From: Chamaelirium japonicum
Lineage: Eukaryota; Streptophyta; Magnoliopsida; Liliales; Melanthiaceae
Length of the DNA stretch: 64,000 nucleotides
NCBI GenBank assembly: GCA_947650365.1
Contig: OX393551.1
Span: 3,850,001-3,914,000, forward strand
Direction: 5' to 3'
Shown here: piece after piece, positions 44,641 to 57,550 of the stretch
Position numbering within the stretch: position 1 is the first letter of the stretch
Layout: every line of letters starts with the position of its first letter
Program-made: the position numbers and the translations under genes
The notes under the pieces: generated by a model
Databases searched by the model: none
What the model was told of the DNA's origin: nothing
What the model saw: only the letters and a program-made list of their open reading frames with translations

Positions 44641-45430
44641 ATATGACCAAGCTCGACCCCTTTGCCTCCATCCTTAATGATAACAAACTTATAGGACCAA
44701 ACTACGAGGACTGTAAGTGTAACCTAATGCTTATCCTAAGGGTTAGAAAATACTCGATTGCCTTAAGTACCCCTCAACCGGCCATGCGGGACCAAGTGCT
44801 ACTGAGGCCCAGTTGAAGGACTGGAAAGACTGGCTAGACACTGATGAGATGTGCAAGTGCTATATTGTGGCATCCTTGCAGACTATCCTTCAGAAGTAAG
44901 TCGAAGACATGACCTTCGCTTCAGATATGATACTCTATTTAAAGGAAATATTCAAGGGTCATAGTCAGGTAACTCGTTACCTGACTATCAAGAAATTGGT
45001 GTTCACAAAGATGACAGAGGGGACTTTAGTTCGAGATCATATACTGAAATTGTTTGGCTATATGAATGAATTTGGTTCCTTCGATGTCATCTTGGATGCA
45101 GAGATCCAGACTGATATTTTTCTTGTGTCTCTGTCAGGAACGTTTGAGGGCTTCGTTACCAACTTTAATCTTAACCGGTTAGAGATGACTAACATAGAGC
45201 TCCTAGCGGCGCTCTAGGCGGTAGAAGATGGGATGAAGGCAGGTGCCCAATCCCTGAACGTAGAGTGGAAGTCTTTTCTGAAAGCCAAATGCAAGTTTCA
45301 GAAAAGAAAGTCTAAGAAGTCCATGAAGGTGGGCTAGATACATATGCAGGTTCCTAAGCAGTATGATTCGACGAAGCCCAAAAGAAAATATTTTTGATTC
45401 AGAAAGAAGGGGCATTGGAAGGGTGACTGC
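44641..45430 (+). pseudogene. Copia gag region
   Basis: Begins MTKLDPFASILNDNKLIGPNY, then a UBN2-like body with LFGYMNEFGSFDVILDAEIQ and LSGTFEGFVTNFNLN. A degenerate zinc-knuckle region lies near 45390-45430. Broken. Confidence 0.75.
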
Positions 45431-45950
45431 TACATGGCTCCTAAGAAGGCTGAGATATGTATATCTCAAATCCATATAGTGGAATCCCTTATAGCATACA
45501 GTTGTTCTTTAGTCTTATGGATTGTGGATTCTGGTTTCACTAACTATGCTTGCAATAATTTGCAGGGGTTTAAGGAGACAAGAAAACTAGGTGATAGAGA
45601 GATCATCCTGATCATGGGAATCGAGGCCATGGCAGAGGCTGTGGCAGTTGGAGATGCCGTCTTGCAGTTTTTTGATGGAAGAAGTTTATTACTTAGAGAC
45701 ATACTTTATGTATTGTCCTTACGACGAAACTTAATTTCTGTTTCCTTATTGAATAATAAAGTTTTTTCAGTTTTATTTGATGCTTCTGATGTGTCAATCA
45801 AATTGAATGGTTTCTTTATTTGTAAGGAAAAGACACAGAATGGTCTCTATATAATTAACTCCACTCATAAGCAGGATAACATAACTGAAGCCTGTATAGT
45901 TTCTTTATCAAAAAGAAAAGATCCCTCAGATAATCCAACACTCCTTTGAT
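45430..45950 (+). pseudogene. Copia protease region
   Basis: LWIVDSGFTNYACNN is the copia protease active-site region; RDILYVLSLRRNLISVSLL follows, as in the family. Confidence 0.78.
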
Positions 45951-46960
45951 ATTTAAGGCTTGGACATATAGCCCCAGACAGGATTCACAAGTTGGTTAAG
46001 GCAGAACTTTTGAGTCCAGATGTTTCAGAAAGCCTACCAATATGTGAGTCTTGCTTGGAAGACAATATGACCAAAAGAACTTTCTGAGCCAAAGGTAGCA
46101 GATCTCAGGAGGTATTGGAGTTAGTGCACACTGATGTATATGGGCCCATAAGTGTCCATGCTATAGGAGGCTTTGAGTATTTCATCACCTTTATGGATGA
46201 TCACTCGAGGTTTGGATACATATACCTAATGCGGTAGAAGTCTGAATCCTTTGATAAGTTCAAGGAGTTCAGAGCTGAAGCAGAAAAGCAGACGGGTAAG
46301 AGTATCAAGTCTCTTTGATCAGATCGAGGAGGCAAATACCTGTTGAATAAATTTATTGGGTACCTACGTGAGCATGGGATCGTATCCTAGTTGACTGCAC
46401 CAGGGATACCACAACAAAACGACATGCCTGAGGGGAGAAATTGAACTTTGTTAGACATGGTTCGGACTATGATAAGTTTTTCAACGTTGCCACCTAGTTT
46501 TTTGGGATATGCCTTAGAGACAATAGTATATGCCTTAAAGTACCCCTGACTCCTTGGGAGCTATGGTTGAAGTGAAAGCCAAGCCTACAACACTTTAGGA
46601 TTTGGGGTTATCCAGCACATGTATGGATGGACAAGCGAAACAAGATGGAGTCAAAGAATAAGGTATGTCTATTCGTTGGGTATCCAAACGAGACAAAGGA
46701 TGGTTTATTTTATTATCCTAAGGATAGAAAGGTTATCGTCTAGACGAACGCTGTATTCCTAGAGCAGGGTTATTTAATAGACTATAATCCCACCAATAAA
46801 GTAGTTCTTGAAGAATTGCTTGGTACTGATAGGAGTATGCAGACAGAAAACGTAGTGGGAGTTGATACCACTGAGATTAATGATACTATAGAATCGACGC
46901 CTATGAAACCATACAGGGTTGTCGTAGTGGGAGGACCACAAGAGTTCCTAATAAATACAT
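45950..46960 (+). pseudogene. Copia integrase region
   Basis: GAG-pre-integrase motif LGHIAPDRIHKLV then CESC; core with LVHTDVYGPISVHA and FMDDHSRFGYIYL. Lying before reverse transcriptase, it fixes the family as Ty1/copia. Confidence 0.8.
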
Positions 46961-46989
46961 TGGAGAAACCTTCTTGGTAGATCTAGAGT

Positions 46990-47660
46990 TTTAGGAGGAT
47001 GATCCTCGGAACTACGATGAAGCGATGGTATCCTCTGACCATGCAGCATGGCAGAAAGCCATAGAGGCAGAACTAACATCGATGTCCCAAAACTCGGTCT
47101 AGACACTTGTAACACTACCTCACAATATTAAACCTGTTCGGTGTAAGTGAGTATATAAAAGAAAAAGAGATTCGGATGGTACCGTTGAGACTTACAAAGC
47201 TAGACTAGTCGCTAATGATTATACCCAGCGAGTAAGGATCGACTATAACGAAACCTTTTCGCTAGTGGCTATACTTAAGTCTATCCGGATCCTTTTGTCC
47301 ATTGCAGCCCATTATGATTGGGAGATTTGGCAAATGGACGTCAAGACTACATTCCTCAATAGAGATTTAGAAGAAGACATCTATATGTCTTAACCTCCAG
47401 GCTTTATCGTAAAAGGTCAGGAAAGTCTGGTATGCAAGTTGCAAAGGTCCATTTATGGACTGAAACAAGCATCCAGAAGTTGGAATATACATTTTGATCA
47501 GGCTATCTAGTTTTATGGATTTGAACAGAACATGGATGAACCATATGTTTATAAAAGGTACGATAAAACTACAGTAGTTTTTTAGTTCTTTACGTAGACG
47601 ATATCCTGCTCATTGGAAACGATGTTGGAATATTGTCTACAGTGAATGTGTGGTTATCCT
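46990..47660 (+). pseudogene. Copia reverse transcriptase region
   Basis: Motifs include WQMDVKT, LKQASRSWN and YVDDILLIG (~47590-47620). Decayed. Confidence 0.8.
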
Positions 47661-47664
47661 AGCA

Positions 47665-48600
47665 ATTTGACATGAAAGACCTGGGTGAAGCAAGTTATAT
47701 TCTGGGGATCAAGGTAACTCAAGATTGCCAGAACAAGATTCTCTCGCTATCACAGTCAGCCTACATAGATACTATCTTGGTTAGATTCAGTATACACAAC
47801 TCCAAGAAAGGACTAGTTTTATTTAGATATGGAATGAAATTATCCAAGGATCAGGATCCTAAGACTCCTGAGGAGAGGGCAGAGATACAGAAGATACCTT
47901 ATGCTTCGGCTGTAGGGAGTCTGATATATGCCATGCAGTGTATAAGACCAGATATATGCTATGTAGTAGGCATAATGGGCAGGTATCAGTCAAATCCGGG
48001 TCCAGGGCACTGGACTGCTGTGAAAGGTATACTCAGGTATCTCCGTAGGAATAGAGATTATGAGTTAGTTTACTCTTCACAGGAACTGACGCTAATTGGA
48101 TACACGGATTCTGACTTTGTAGCAGATCCGGAATCCAAGAGATCGACGTCGGGGTTTGTATTTTCATTGGGAGGAGGAGCTGTCAATTAGAGGAGTGTGA
48201 AGTAGGGATACATCGCGGATTCGATGACAAAGGCTGAGTATGTTGCGGTGTGCGAGGCAGCCAAGGAGGCAGTGTCTCAAGAAGTTCCTTACGGACTTAG
48301 GATGTGTATCGAGAGCTTAAGATCCTATTGTCCTTTACTGCGACAATAGTGGAGCAGTAGCACAATCCAAAGAACCAAGATATCACCAGAAGAGTAAGTA
48401 TATTGAGAAAAAATACTATATTATCCAGGAGTTGCAAAAGTGAGGGAAGATTGCAGTAACTCAGGTGACGTCTGTAGATAACACGGTGGACCATTTCACA
48501 AAGCGTTACCAACCAAGGCTTTTGAGAAGTATGTGGATGTCATGGGAGTTAAGACTGTTATTCCCGGCTTGGCCAAGTGGGATATTGTTGTAGCTCGTGT
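47665..48600 (+). pseudogene. Copia RNase H region
   Basis: MKDLGEASYILGIKVTQD, YASAVGSLIYAMQCIRPDI, VKGILRYLRR and GYTDSDFVADPESKRSTSG are textbook copia C-terminal motifs. Decayed. Confidence 0.83.
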
Positions 48601-49276
48601 GTTTTGAGCGTGAATTTTTTGTATTAACATTAATAAAGATAACTTTGGTTATTTCTTTAATTAAAATACTACTTTAGTGTATGTTAATTCATATATATAA
48701 TAAAGGACCTTAAGGAACATAGTAGGCCACTAAGGTGCATGGTGGATCCATGCTTGGGAGACCCAGTGGACCTATTCTGCGTAGACCTAGAACGAGTTCA
48801 CAGCTTTGGTCATGCTAGTCGCTTCACCAAGAAATAACTGTTGGCAGGTAAAGGATATAGTGAAGTCTCCACCACGGGAACGTGGGATTCCTATTCACCT
48901 GACCAAGTACGATGATCGTGTTAAACAGGAACAAAGATGGTGCATAGTTCAGTGATTGAGACACTAGTACATAAACCGTTTTACTACTATAGATAATCTG
49001 TCCTTAACCCTGAGGGACCATGTACACTGAGCCAACTAGTTGAGTGGTGCTTTGATATACCAATGTATGCGGACCTACCATAATATAATACCATGATATA
49101 TTGGGTTACCCGGCTGGCGCTAGAGTGACATATAATCCTTATAGGTTATTCGACGTTCAGTATTGGATGGGTGCGTTTTGATGAGTCAATCTGTCCACAC
49201 AATTAACCAGGCCTGGTGGTTATCAGTATGACTGACGACGTTCCGGATGCTAGGCATAGTACCGGAAGGTGTGTGG
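48601..49276 (+). other. Copia 3' untranslated region
   Basis: Non-coding: AT-rich start with gtattaacattaataaag, then a region with ctgtccttaaccctgaggga, the kind of 3' sequence seen after RNase H in some plant copia elements. Cut by the minus-strand gypsy element; no 3' LTR in the window. Confidence 0.6.
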
Positions 49277-49674
49277 TGTGGGGGAAAAATTTTCGTGCCG
49301 ATCCGAAGACTCCGCCCTATTAGTCAATCGAAGTTGAGTCGAAGGTCTTTGATCGATCTGTTGACTGGAAGGTGGATCTGAAGGTCGATGTCTTGGTGAC
49401 TTTGAGTTAAGACTTTCGATATGCAAATAGTAAGAAGGTTGACACAAGGTGTGATCTCGGAGTTCAGCCGAAGCCTACGTCTCCGTGCTATAGGGATCAA
49501 CCCGAATTCACTAACAGTTCACTCGAAGTAACCTCGATAGGCCGAGTGTCACTGATCTCTTTGAAAAGAAGATCGAAGGAATGGAATATCGAAGTCAGAG
49601 CTCTGGGTTTTTGGATTCTGGTCTCTGGTTTCAGGAATCAGATTTCAGAGAGCTTTACATTTGGAAGGGTCTGC

Positions 49675-49682
49675 TATTTATA
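49675..49682 (-). promoter_or_regulatory. TATA box of the gypsy 3 LTR
   Basis: TATAAATA on the minus strand. Confidence 0.65.
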
Positions 49683-49744
49683 GAAAAACTATGGGTGGAA
49701 ATCCGGGGCAAATGGCGGCTTTTGCCTTTGTATCCGGGGATTCC

Positions 49745-50098
49745 CCAGGCAGGGCTGGTGGGTCCCGCATTAGTCTCTTTGGGCCCTCCAGGTAGGGCTG
49801 GTGGGTCCCACAGTGGTCTCCTTGGGCCCCCCAGGTAGGGCTGGTGAGTCCCGCAGTAGTCTCCGTGGGTCCCCTAGGCAGGGCTGGTGGGTCCTGCAGT
49901 AGTCTCCGTGGGTCCCCCGGCAGGGCTGGTGGGTCCCGCAGTAGTCTCCGTGTCCGTGGGCCCCGTGGTGGTCTTCGTGGGTCCTCCAGGCAGGGCTGGT
50001 GGGTCCCACAGTAGTCTCCTTGGGCCCCCCAGGCAGGGCTGGTGGGTCCCGCAGTACTCTCCTTGGGTCCCCCCAGGCAGGGCTGGGGGGTCCTGCGG
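49745..50098 (-). repeat. About eight ~42-bp tandem units in the gypsy 3 LTR
   Basis: Plus-strand form is caggcagggctggtgggtcc then cgcagtagtctccgtggg, the complement of the gypsy 2 unit. Confidence 0.88.
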
Positions 50099-50132
50099 GG
50101 TGTGAAGTACTTAGCCAAAATTTGCACCCACA

Positions 50133-50147
50133 GTTACCCCCTCCAAG
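50133..50147 (-). other. Gypsy 3 polypurine tract
   Basis: Complement of CTTGGAGGGGGTAAC, next to the LTR. Confidence 0.75.
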
Positions 50148-50324
50148 TTAGCTAGGGGCAGTGCTTGCTGACTTGGATTCCTGGTGCAAAATCCAATCTC
50201 CTTGTCAAGGGTCGGTGATGTTGAGGTTTTGTAGAGTTTGGCAGGGTCTTGGCATCTGTAAAGAAGAGAGAACCATTGATAGATTGAGGGCAATAAGTGG
50301 GCTAAACCTGCTCGGTCTGTCAGA

Positions 50325-50815
50325 TCCAACCGATCGGTCAAACATGACCGATCAGTTGAATTTGACCGATCGGTCAAATTTGTCCGATCGGTTAAATCTG
50401 ACCGATCGGTCAATTTCGACCGATCGGTTAAATTTGTCCGATCGGTCAAATTCAACCTGTGGAGCCTGGGTCGATCGGGTAAAGAGGCGCTGTTCTCTGT
50501 AAGATCCAGTAGAAAATCGATCGATCGGTCGAATTTGTCCGATCGATCAAATATGACCGAACGGTTAAATTCGTCCGATCGGTTGAATTTTGATCGATCG
50601 GTCAAAAGTGATTGATCGGTTAATTTCAACCGATCGGTTGAATTTACCCGATCGGTCAAATTGACCCATCGGGTAAATTCAATCGGTTAGAGTTGAGGCA
50701 ATCGGGCAAAAAATACGATTGTTTTCCCGATTCAGTAGAAAATCGACCGATAGGTCGAATTTATCCAATCGGTCAAAATTGACCGATCGATTAAATTCAA
50801 CCAGTAGGAGTCGGA
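50325..50815 (-). repeat. 118-bp palindromic array, gypsy 3, left part
   Basis: cgatcggtcaaatttgaccgatcggtta-type units, less regular than the right part; continues at 62350 after the Athila-like element. Confidence 0.85.
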
Positions 50816-50820
50816 GTGAT
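50816..50820. repeat. Athila-like target duplication, left copy
   Basis: gtgat, repeated at 62345-62349. Confidence 0.9.
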
Positions 50821-52903
50821 TGTTAAGTGTTTATTTAGTGTTGATTATCCTTCATTTATTATGCATATCTCATCACTCTCTTGCGTAAAACATTCATATT
50901 ATACATAAAGTGCATGAATTTCTTTTCATTGTTGCATAGTACAATTTCGCCCGGATACAACAGCATATCGCACTATTTATATACATCTCATACATGAAAG
51001 TTATACTGCCCGATAGTCCAAATTATCCTTTTATTGTATTAGAACTTAATACGTGTCATTTTCTGTGCATTTTCCAGGAAAACGACTCAGAAATCGACGT
51101 AGTCAAATAAAGGACATCATGATGGAGCGGTGAATGTTCTTACAGTGATACGATAGAAGATGCACAATGGACGGACAATGGATGAATCAGCGACAAATCG
51201 AAGATTGGAGGAAGACTACGTACAAGCAAATGGCCTAGCTAGCAATGGATATGACGGCTGATTTAAATGGTTTGCAACGCAATGGAACTCACAAATGTTG
51301 GTCTTAGCTAGATCGACACGCACACAATCAGGGAAACACTCAACCTAACCCGTGCATGAATACATGCATTATCTCCCTTGGGATCTCGATTCTCGCTCTC
51401 CTTCCTTATCCAACTTTATCCAAGACCAACAATCACACCCGTCCAAACACCTAAAGATCAAGCGGTCTGTGCACATAGCATGTACATAATACTTCCAAGT
51501 CCGGTGCATCCATCTTAACTATCCATCTACCTACCCATGCATGGAATCTCATTTCCAAAATACCCCACCTATGCATGCACGTCCTCATTTATCAAACACT
51601 CTATCCCGAGCCACTCTTTCCTTAACAAAGTCATGACTGCATCCACCTTACATCACCACCTCTTCTCAACTAAATCCGACCATCCAAACCCATGCATGCA
51701 TGATCAAAACCATCCTATTTCTCTCTCTGCCTTAAAAACACCTGCATGCAAAACCTATATCTCTCTCTCTTTTTAAAACCGAGAGCCATTAAATCCATGC
51801 AAATCCAACACCTCCCACATTTATGAGCATATTCATTTCCATATCTGAAAACTCATCGCTACTGTCCCTTACACCACATCACATGCAGCACCCTTCACGA
51901 TCTCTGATTAATCGCGATCATAGCCGTCCGTATCCTAAAATCCATGTGCCCAGCTCTCTCTCTCTTCTCCTATTTTTGTTGCGATGCCTCCTCCTTTTTC
52001 TCTCGAAATTCTCTCTCCATCCCTCCGATTCTCTCTCTAACCAACCCCATCTTAGCCATCTGTGCCACCTACTCTTTCTCTCTATAAAAATCTACACGTA
52101 CGTGATCCCCTCCCTCGTTCCTAAACCAAGATCCCTTCTCTCATCTCTCTTGATCTCTTTCTATCTCTATCCCCGTCACCCGATCCTCCCTTGATTTTCT
52201 CTCTCCCCTGTATTTATTTCTCTTTCTTTAAACAACCCGGCTGGCCGATTCCCACACGTCCAACTCCTCCATTGCGAGATTTTTTTTATTATCTCCGATA
52301 AAACCTGCATCCAGCCTTACCCGACCAAATCCTAACCGCCCAGCCCTCTCCGTCTCTCTCTCTTCCCATGAAATCTCTCTACCCGGACGTCTCTTTCTCT
52401 CTAAAACCGATTCTTTCTCTCTCCTTAATTCTCTCTATTTCTTTCCTTTCTTAACATCCTCATGATCTCCTTTCTCTCTCTTCTTTTATCTCTCTAGATC
52501 CCAATCGATATCTCCTCTCTCAAACCCAGCTGTACCCGGCGTTCTCTTATTTACTCTTCTTAATTGTCATGCAAATCCCTCCCCATATCTCTACCTAACC
52601 GAAACCCTCTCTCTCCCCATGAATCCATGCAGCCGTCTGATCCTAATCTCCTCCTTCCGATCGCTCAACTCCCTATCTCTGCCATATGTAAAATTCCATC
52701 ACAGCCGTCCATTGCATCAAGCCATGCACGCAGCTCCTACCGATTCCTCTCATCCCAAACATCTCTCTCTCTCTCTAATTCGACCCTCTCCCCCTCTCCA
52801 TGCCTTCATGAAATCTTCCCCTTTTATTTATTTATTTCTTTACTTCATACCAATTGAAATCACTTACCAAATTCGGTGCCTTGGGGAGCAAGATACAAGC
52901 CGC

Positions 52904-52910
52904 TATAAGT
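52904..52910 (+). promoter_or_regulatory. Possible TATA box of the Athila-like 5' LTR
   Basis: TATAAGT, ~185 bp before an AATAAA signal, giving a short R region. Equivalent in the 3' LTR near 61316. Confidence 0.5.
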
Positions 52911-53087
52911 AAGGGGACATGGGCTGAGGAGGAGGCATCAGGAGGAGATCATCATCACCATACGAGTTTTTGGAGAGAGCTATCATCAGTTATTTCTTAG
53001 AGTGGGTGCGAAGTAAGATCATAGAAGTGCTGTAATTTCTGAAGAAGATTTTCAAAGTAGTGGATGTAACATTTTTTTCTTCGATTC

Positions 53088-53093
53088 AATAAA
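53088..53093 (+). terminator. Poly(A) signal of the Athila-like LTR
   Basis: AATAAA in gattcaataaaatcg; same in the 3' LTR near 61499. Confidence 0.5.
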
Positions 53094-53935
53094 ATCGTCC
53101 TTTATTTATATTTTCTTGCACGTACTTTTCTCTTTCTGCAATGTTTAGCTTTATTCATTTTTCTATTAGCATTCAAACCATGGCCGGCTAAACTCCCTCC
53201 CGCCAGGGAGAGGGGTTCAATGCCATGGTAAATAGTTAGTTCTCATCTTGCACTTTACTCTTGATCGTGCTTAACGTCTATGCATCTTTCTTAATTGAAT
53301 TCTTAAGTGAGAATGAAGCTCACCCGTGTTTCCATTCAATTGGGATTCGGGTGATACTTCACCACTCAAATATTGAATCATTAACTAAGATAGCTAAGAT
53401 TTTTATCATTATTTTTTATCTAATTTTTATTATATGAATTTTCGCAATTGAATTAGTTTTACTTCTTCACTATAAGAAGAATTCTATTTCGTAATATTGT
53501 GAGAATATCATATAATAAAATTATATAAAGGGGGCTTTCACTCGATATCTTCCACTTGAGTCGGTAAAACTTCCGCTCTCAAGTGTGGACAGAAAAGAGT
53601 AACATTGCAAGGGAACTTTACTCAATATCATGGCTAACAAACCCCTCTCCTGGGCGGATTTTTCTTCTGATAAGTATTTTATTTAAATCTCTAGTTTTCG
53701 TTTTGCTTCTTAAAACAAAGTATCTTCAAAAAAAAAAAAAATAATAATAAAATCCAAACTCCCTTTAATTCAAATTAGTTTTTTTTGTGATCTCTTTCCT
53801 CTAGGCATCTAATTACGTGTGGTTCGATCCTTACTTGCCATATACTGTTAAAGTTCTCTGATTTATGTATGCAGGTATTGGTTTTTGATAAAATAGCTTT
53901 CATACAACGACAATACGCAAAAGCTTTCTATCAAA

Positions 53936-53948
53936 TGGCGCCGTTGCC
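53936..53948 (+). other. Athila-like primer-binding site
   Basis: TGGCGCCGTTGCC, 2 bp after the 5' LTR, the Athila-type site (tRNA-Asp by family knowledge). Confidence 0.85.
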
Positions 53949-55030
53949 TACGTAAAAGCCGTGGAGAAGATTCACAAGTAAGACTATATAAACCAACGAA
54001 GGTTAGGTACGTTTGCTACAAAAGTTCTTTTATTTTGTAATCATAGTAATTAGTTTAAATCGATTAATGTGCAAACTTTAATCTTAGTCCAAAAAAAAAA
54101 AAAAAAAAATTGCATTCAACCTTGTAAAGTTGTCGCCGACTCGGCACATACAACTCTTAAAGTTGTATGTGTGCTTAAGCGTGGGGTGTACACTCAACTT
54201 TTGCATTGATAGTAACCATTTTCTAGGGTGTTACAGGGCATGCATTGAATAGCTTGAAAAGAACGGGAGCTAACCACCCGTCCTTTATCAGCTGCTAAGC
54301 AAAGTTTAATTAGTTTCTGCAATTTTTATTTCTTATGTGCTGTATTGTGCATTAGTTTAGGATCATTTGCATAAAAAATCTTAAGGGCAATCACCCCCAT
54401 AAGATACGGTTGGGATTTCATCACATATCCGTAGCCCAAAAAATCACCATCTTGCATTCAACCTAAGCCTAATTAATATTAAAAGTCATTAGACGTTGGC
54501 CTTAGGGTTTCTCGAGCTCAATAGGTTCTTGGAAAGGAAGCGGCGAAAGGCCACTCCACTGAATAGTCTGGTGGTTAGTAATGTCTAGGTAAGTTTTATG
54601 ACAGCCTAAAAACCTGTTACGGGTATTGTGGAAATCCACACACCCCGGGACCTACCTGGTTACTAATTACTTGACCCTTTTAAGTGGTAAGCCCAAGCTC
54701 AATCTAGAAAAGGCTAAGGTCTTTCAAAGTTTATTCCACATTATTGACGACACCAACGATCGGTTTGACAAACGGGCCACAAAGCTGCCTAAGGAAGCTT
54801 GGTATTTAAGTGAGCCTAGTGCTCCACCTCCTTCCTGGAGTTGATCCGGTTGTCGTCATTTTTGAGGAATATTCCTTTGGACTTCTAAAGCCCGATCTCG
54901 AAGAGAGAATAGGAGCTGGTCTAGTTAATTAAGTTAGGTAATATAAAATTATTCATCCTTTCTCACATAAAATAGTTAATTCAAATAGACTTGCTGTGTT
55001 ATTTTTCAATTTGAGATTTTTATATAGTGC
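53949..55030 (+). other. Athila-like leader
   Basis: Non-coding, ~1.1 kb, with an A18 run near 54091 and the first stem-loop module. A 72-residue frame at 54626-54844 is not supported as a gene. Confidence 0.6.
54090..54201 (+). ncRNA. Stem-loop module A of the Athila-like element
   Basis: Poly(A), ttgcattcaac, then an outer stem AAAGTTG (54126-54132) / CAACTTT (54195-54201) around CTCGG and an apical hairpin CACATACAACT-cttaa-AGTTGTATGTG (54145-54171). Module B near 57777-57886 has the same order with different stem bases. Confidence 0.65.
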
Positions 55031-56650
55031 ATGCTTAACTGGAGTCGTGTCAACAACCGTTTAATACGTACTGAACCATTAGCAATCCCCAGTACCATTG
55101 TCGGTAACATCTCAATTTTAGACACAATGGGAGAGGAAAATCCACCACGTGCAATGACACTTAAGGATTACATGTACCCCACTCGAACCACCCAACCCTC
55201 CTGTATCTCGATTCCCGCCATCACGGGTAATTTTGAAATCAAATCAGGAATGATACAAATGCTACCAGTTTTTCGGGGTATACCGAGTGAAAACCCATAT
55301 CAACATATCCGAGAATTTGAGGATATTTGTGGGATGATGAAATACAACCAAATGACCGAAGAATCCCTTAAACTTAGGTTGTTTCCATTCTCACTGAAAG
55401 AAAAGGCCAAGGCATGGCTACAGTCCATCCAACCAGGCACATTCAATAAATGGGTTGATCTAGCTGAAGCATTCTATCGAAAATTTTATTCAAAACAAAA
55501 AACTATGACCGTACGTCAGAACCTTAATGCATTTCATCAATTAGCAGGTGAGACGTTGTATACGTATTTTGAGAGATTTAAGGACCTTCTCCTAGAATGC
55601 CCTCACCACGGTTTTGAAAAAATCCGTCTCATCCAAATAATCTATGAAGGTCTAGACTACTAAACCAAGACCATGATCAAGTCTCTCTGTAATGGAGGGT
55701 TCACTGAAAAAACAGCGGAGGATGCTTGGGAGTACCTCGAGGAAATTGCCGAAAACACTCTCGAATAGGAACCGGTTAGCACCGAGACTAGAAAACTCCC
55801 CACCAACAAGGCTGGCATACATAAAGTTGATTCAAATTTTGAGCATGATGCTAAGTTTAACGCCCTAACGCGTCGACTGGAAGCCCTAGAAATATCAAAA
55901 GAAAGCAAATCATTAGCTCATGTGCCTTCCAAATTTATTGAATCCCCTATTTGTATTCTCTGCGATAGCACCGATCATCTGGTGGAAAACTGCCCCGGTC
56001 TCCCCATCGCTAAGGCACAGCAAGCAAATGCTCTAAATTCATTTCATACACCCAACCCGAACAACAATCCATATAGTGGCACGTACAATCCAGGTTGGCG
56101 AAATCATCCAAATTTTGCCTGGAAGCAACCACAAGGAAATGGTGGCGTATCTTTTCAAGGTCCTAGTACCTACTCTTCCAATAATCAGTCATTCCCTCCG
56201 AATCAGTCATTCAATCAAGGATCCCAGCCTACTACTTCTCCCTATGTACCTCCCAATCAACGAAAACCTTCTTTGGAGGATATGTTTCACCAATTTATGC
56301 AATCTCAAAACCAGACCAACCAGAACCATGACCAGCTAATTCAAGCCAACACTCAGGCTATAGCAAAAATGGAGGTGCAATTAGGTCAGATAGCAGTTGC
56401 AGTAGGAGGGCGAGAGAAAGGTCAATTTCCGAGCCAGCCAATTCCTAACCCTAAAGGGCAGTCTACTTCTCAACATGGACCCAAAGATCAATTTGAAATT
56501 GGCACTAATTCTGGAATAAACCATAGTGAAGTCCAGGCAATCCACACCTTACGGTCTGGAAGGCAAGTGGATAACCAAGTCCAACTTTCTAGTGAAATCC
56601 AAGCTGATAAAGAAGTCCCAAACCAAGACAAAGAGCCTGAAATAGTGGTT
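55031..56650 (+). pseudogene. Athila-like gag
   Basis: Retrotrans_gag body: LPVFRGIPSENPYQHIREFE, LFPFSLKEKAKAWLQSIQPG, FYRKFYSKQKTMTVRQNL and ETLYTYFERFKDLLLECP. A CX2CX4HX4C knuckle (CILCDSTDHLVENC, ~55950-56000) follows, then an Asn/Pro/Gln-rich linker with SLEDMFHQFMQSQNQ. Forms the particle; family role. An ATG at 55129 is an alternative start. Confidence 0.85.
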
Positions 56651-57550
56651 ACTACAAAAGAGAAATCATATATGCCTAAGGCCCCCTTTCCCCAACGCTT
56701 ACAACCAACAAGGAAGAACGATCATTTTGAAAGCATCCTAGACGTTTTCAAAAACGTTCAAATCAATATTCCTTTCTTGGATGCTATCAAACAGATCCCT
56801 TCATATTCTAAGTTTCTGAAAGACCTTACCACTGTCAAGAGGAAAACCTCTGTTTCTCATCAAGCTACCATGGCCGCCCAAGCCACTGGTCTCATCCAAC
56901 AAAAAATTGCTCCCAAGTATAATGATCCTGGCTCTCCAACAATTCCCATTCGTATAGGAGACACAGTCATTGACAAGTGTCTTTTAGACTTGGGTGCAAG
57001 TGTGAACCTTTTACCGTATTCAGTGTACAAACAACTAGGACTGGGGGAATTAAAACCTACAAATATCACTTTGAGTCTCGCCGATCGATCTATTAAGATC
57101 CCAAAAGGAATTGTCGAGGATGTCATCATCAAGGTCAATGAATTTTACTTCCCTGCTGACTTTATCATTCTCGATACTGAACCTGTCATAAATCCAAGTA
57201 CTCAAATCCCTGTGATTTTAGGCCGACCATTTCTTGCAACAGCTGATGCAGTTATTCACTGTCGAAATGGAGTTATGACACTTTCGTTCGGTAATATGCA
57301 ATTGCAATTGAATGTCTTCAATACTAGCAACCAACAACATAACATGGATGATTCCAAGGAAGTCAATATGATCGATAGTTTGGTTGGAAGTACCTTTGAG
57401 GAATCATGTTATCATGATCCCCTAGAGACGTGTTTGGTTCAGTGCGCAAAGTTCAATGTTGACAGGTCCATCAAAGACGTCAAAACATGTATGCATATTC
57501 CATCGAGTGCTCAGCCCCCTGATTTTGAACTGAAGCCCTTACCTGATTAA
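56650..57550 (+). CDS. Athila-like aspartic protease and C-terminus
   Basis: FPQRLQPTRKNDHFESILDV is a typical Athila pre-protease segment; then LLDLGASVNLLPYSVYKQLG, FIILDTE, IPVILGRPFLATADAVI. It ends DFELKPLPD with no reverse transcriptase behind it, although in full Athila elements the same ELKPLP phrase leads into it. Confidence 0.85.

Larger units (their letters stand above)
29202..49276 (+). mobile_element. Ty1/copia element, old, interrupted, right end outside the window
   Basis: 5' LTR 29202-30103 (TGTTGGAT ... TTCCAACA), then initiator-Met-type primer site TGGTATCAGAG, leader, gag, protease, integrase, reverse transcriptase, RNase H in the copia order, and 3' untranslated sequence to 49276. 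Gypsy element 2 interrupts the leader (30996-43565) and a minus-strand gypsy element begins at 49277, so the 3' LTR must lie past 64000. The coding part is heavily decayed, with more than a dozen breaks. It is the oldest element of the nest. Confidence 0.88.
49277..50132 (-). repeat. Gypsy 3 3' LTR (leftmost, minus strand)
   Basis: 856 bp; TATA box on the minus strand at 49675-49682; about eight ~42-bp tandem units at ~49745-50098, against four in gypsy 2, which explains the extra length. Confidence 0.92.
50821..53933 (+). repeat. Athila-like 5' LTR
   Basis: 3113 bp. Left third mixed; middle (~51700-52560) very rich in tctctct; then a TATA box (52904-52910), an AATAAA (53088-53093) and an AT-rich U5. 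No credible gene; the Ser/Leu/Pro-rich frames are pyrimidine artefacts. Confidence 0.95.

Noticed and set aside
51537-52912. Ser/Leu/Pro-rich frames in the Athila-like LTR (repeated at 59764-61324)
   Set aside because: Pyrimidine-rich LTR sequence; duplicated only because the LTR is duplicated.
54626-54844. 72-residue frame in the Athila-like leader
   Set aside because: Short, no domain, lies in a leader expected to be non-coding.
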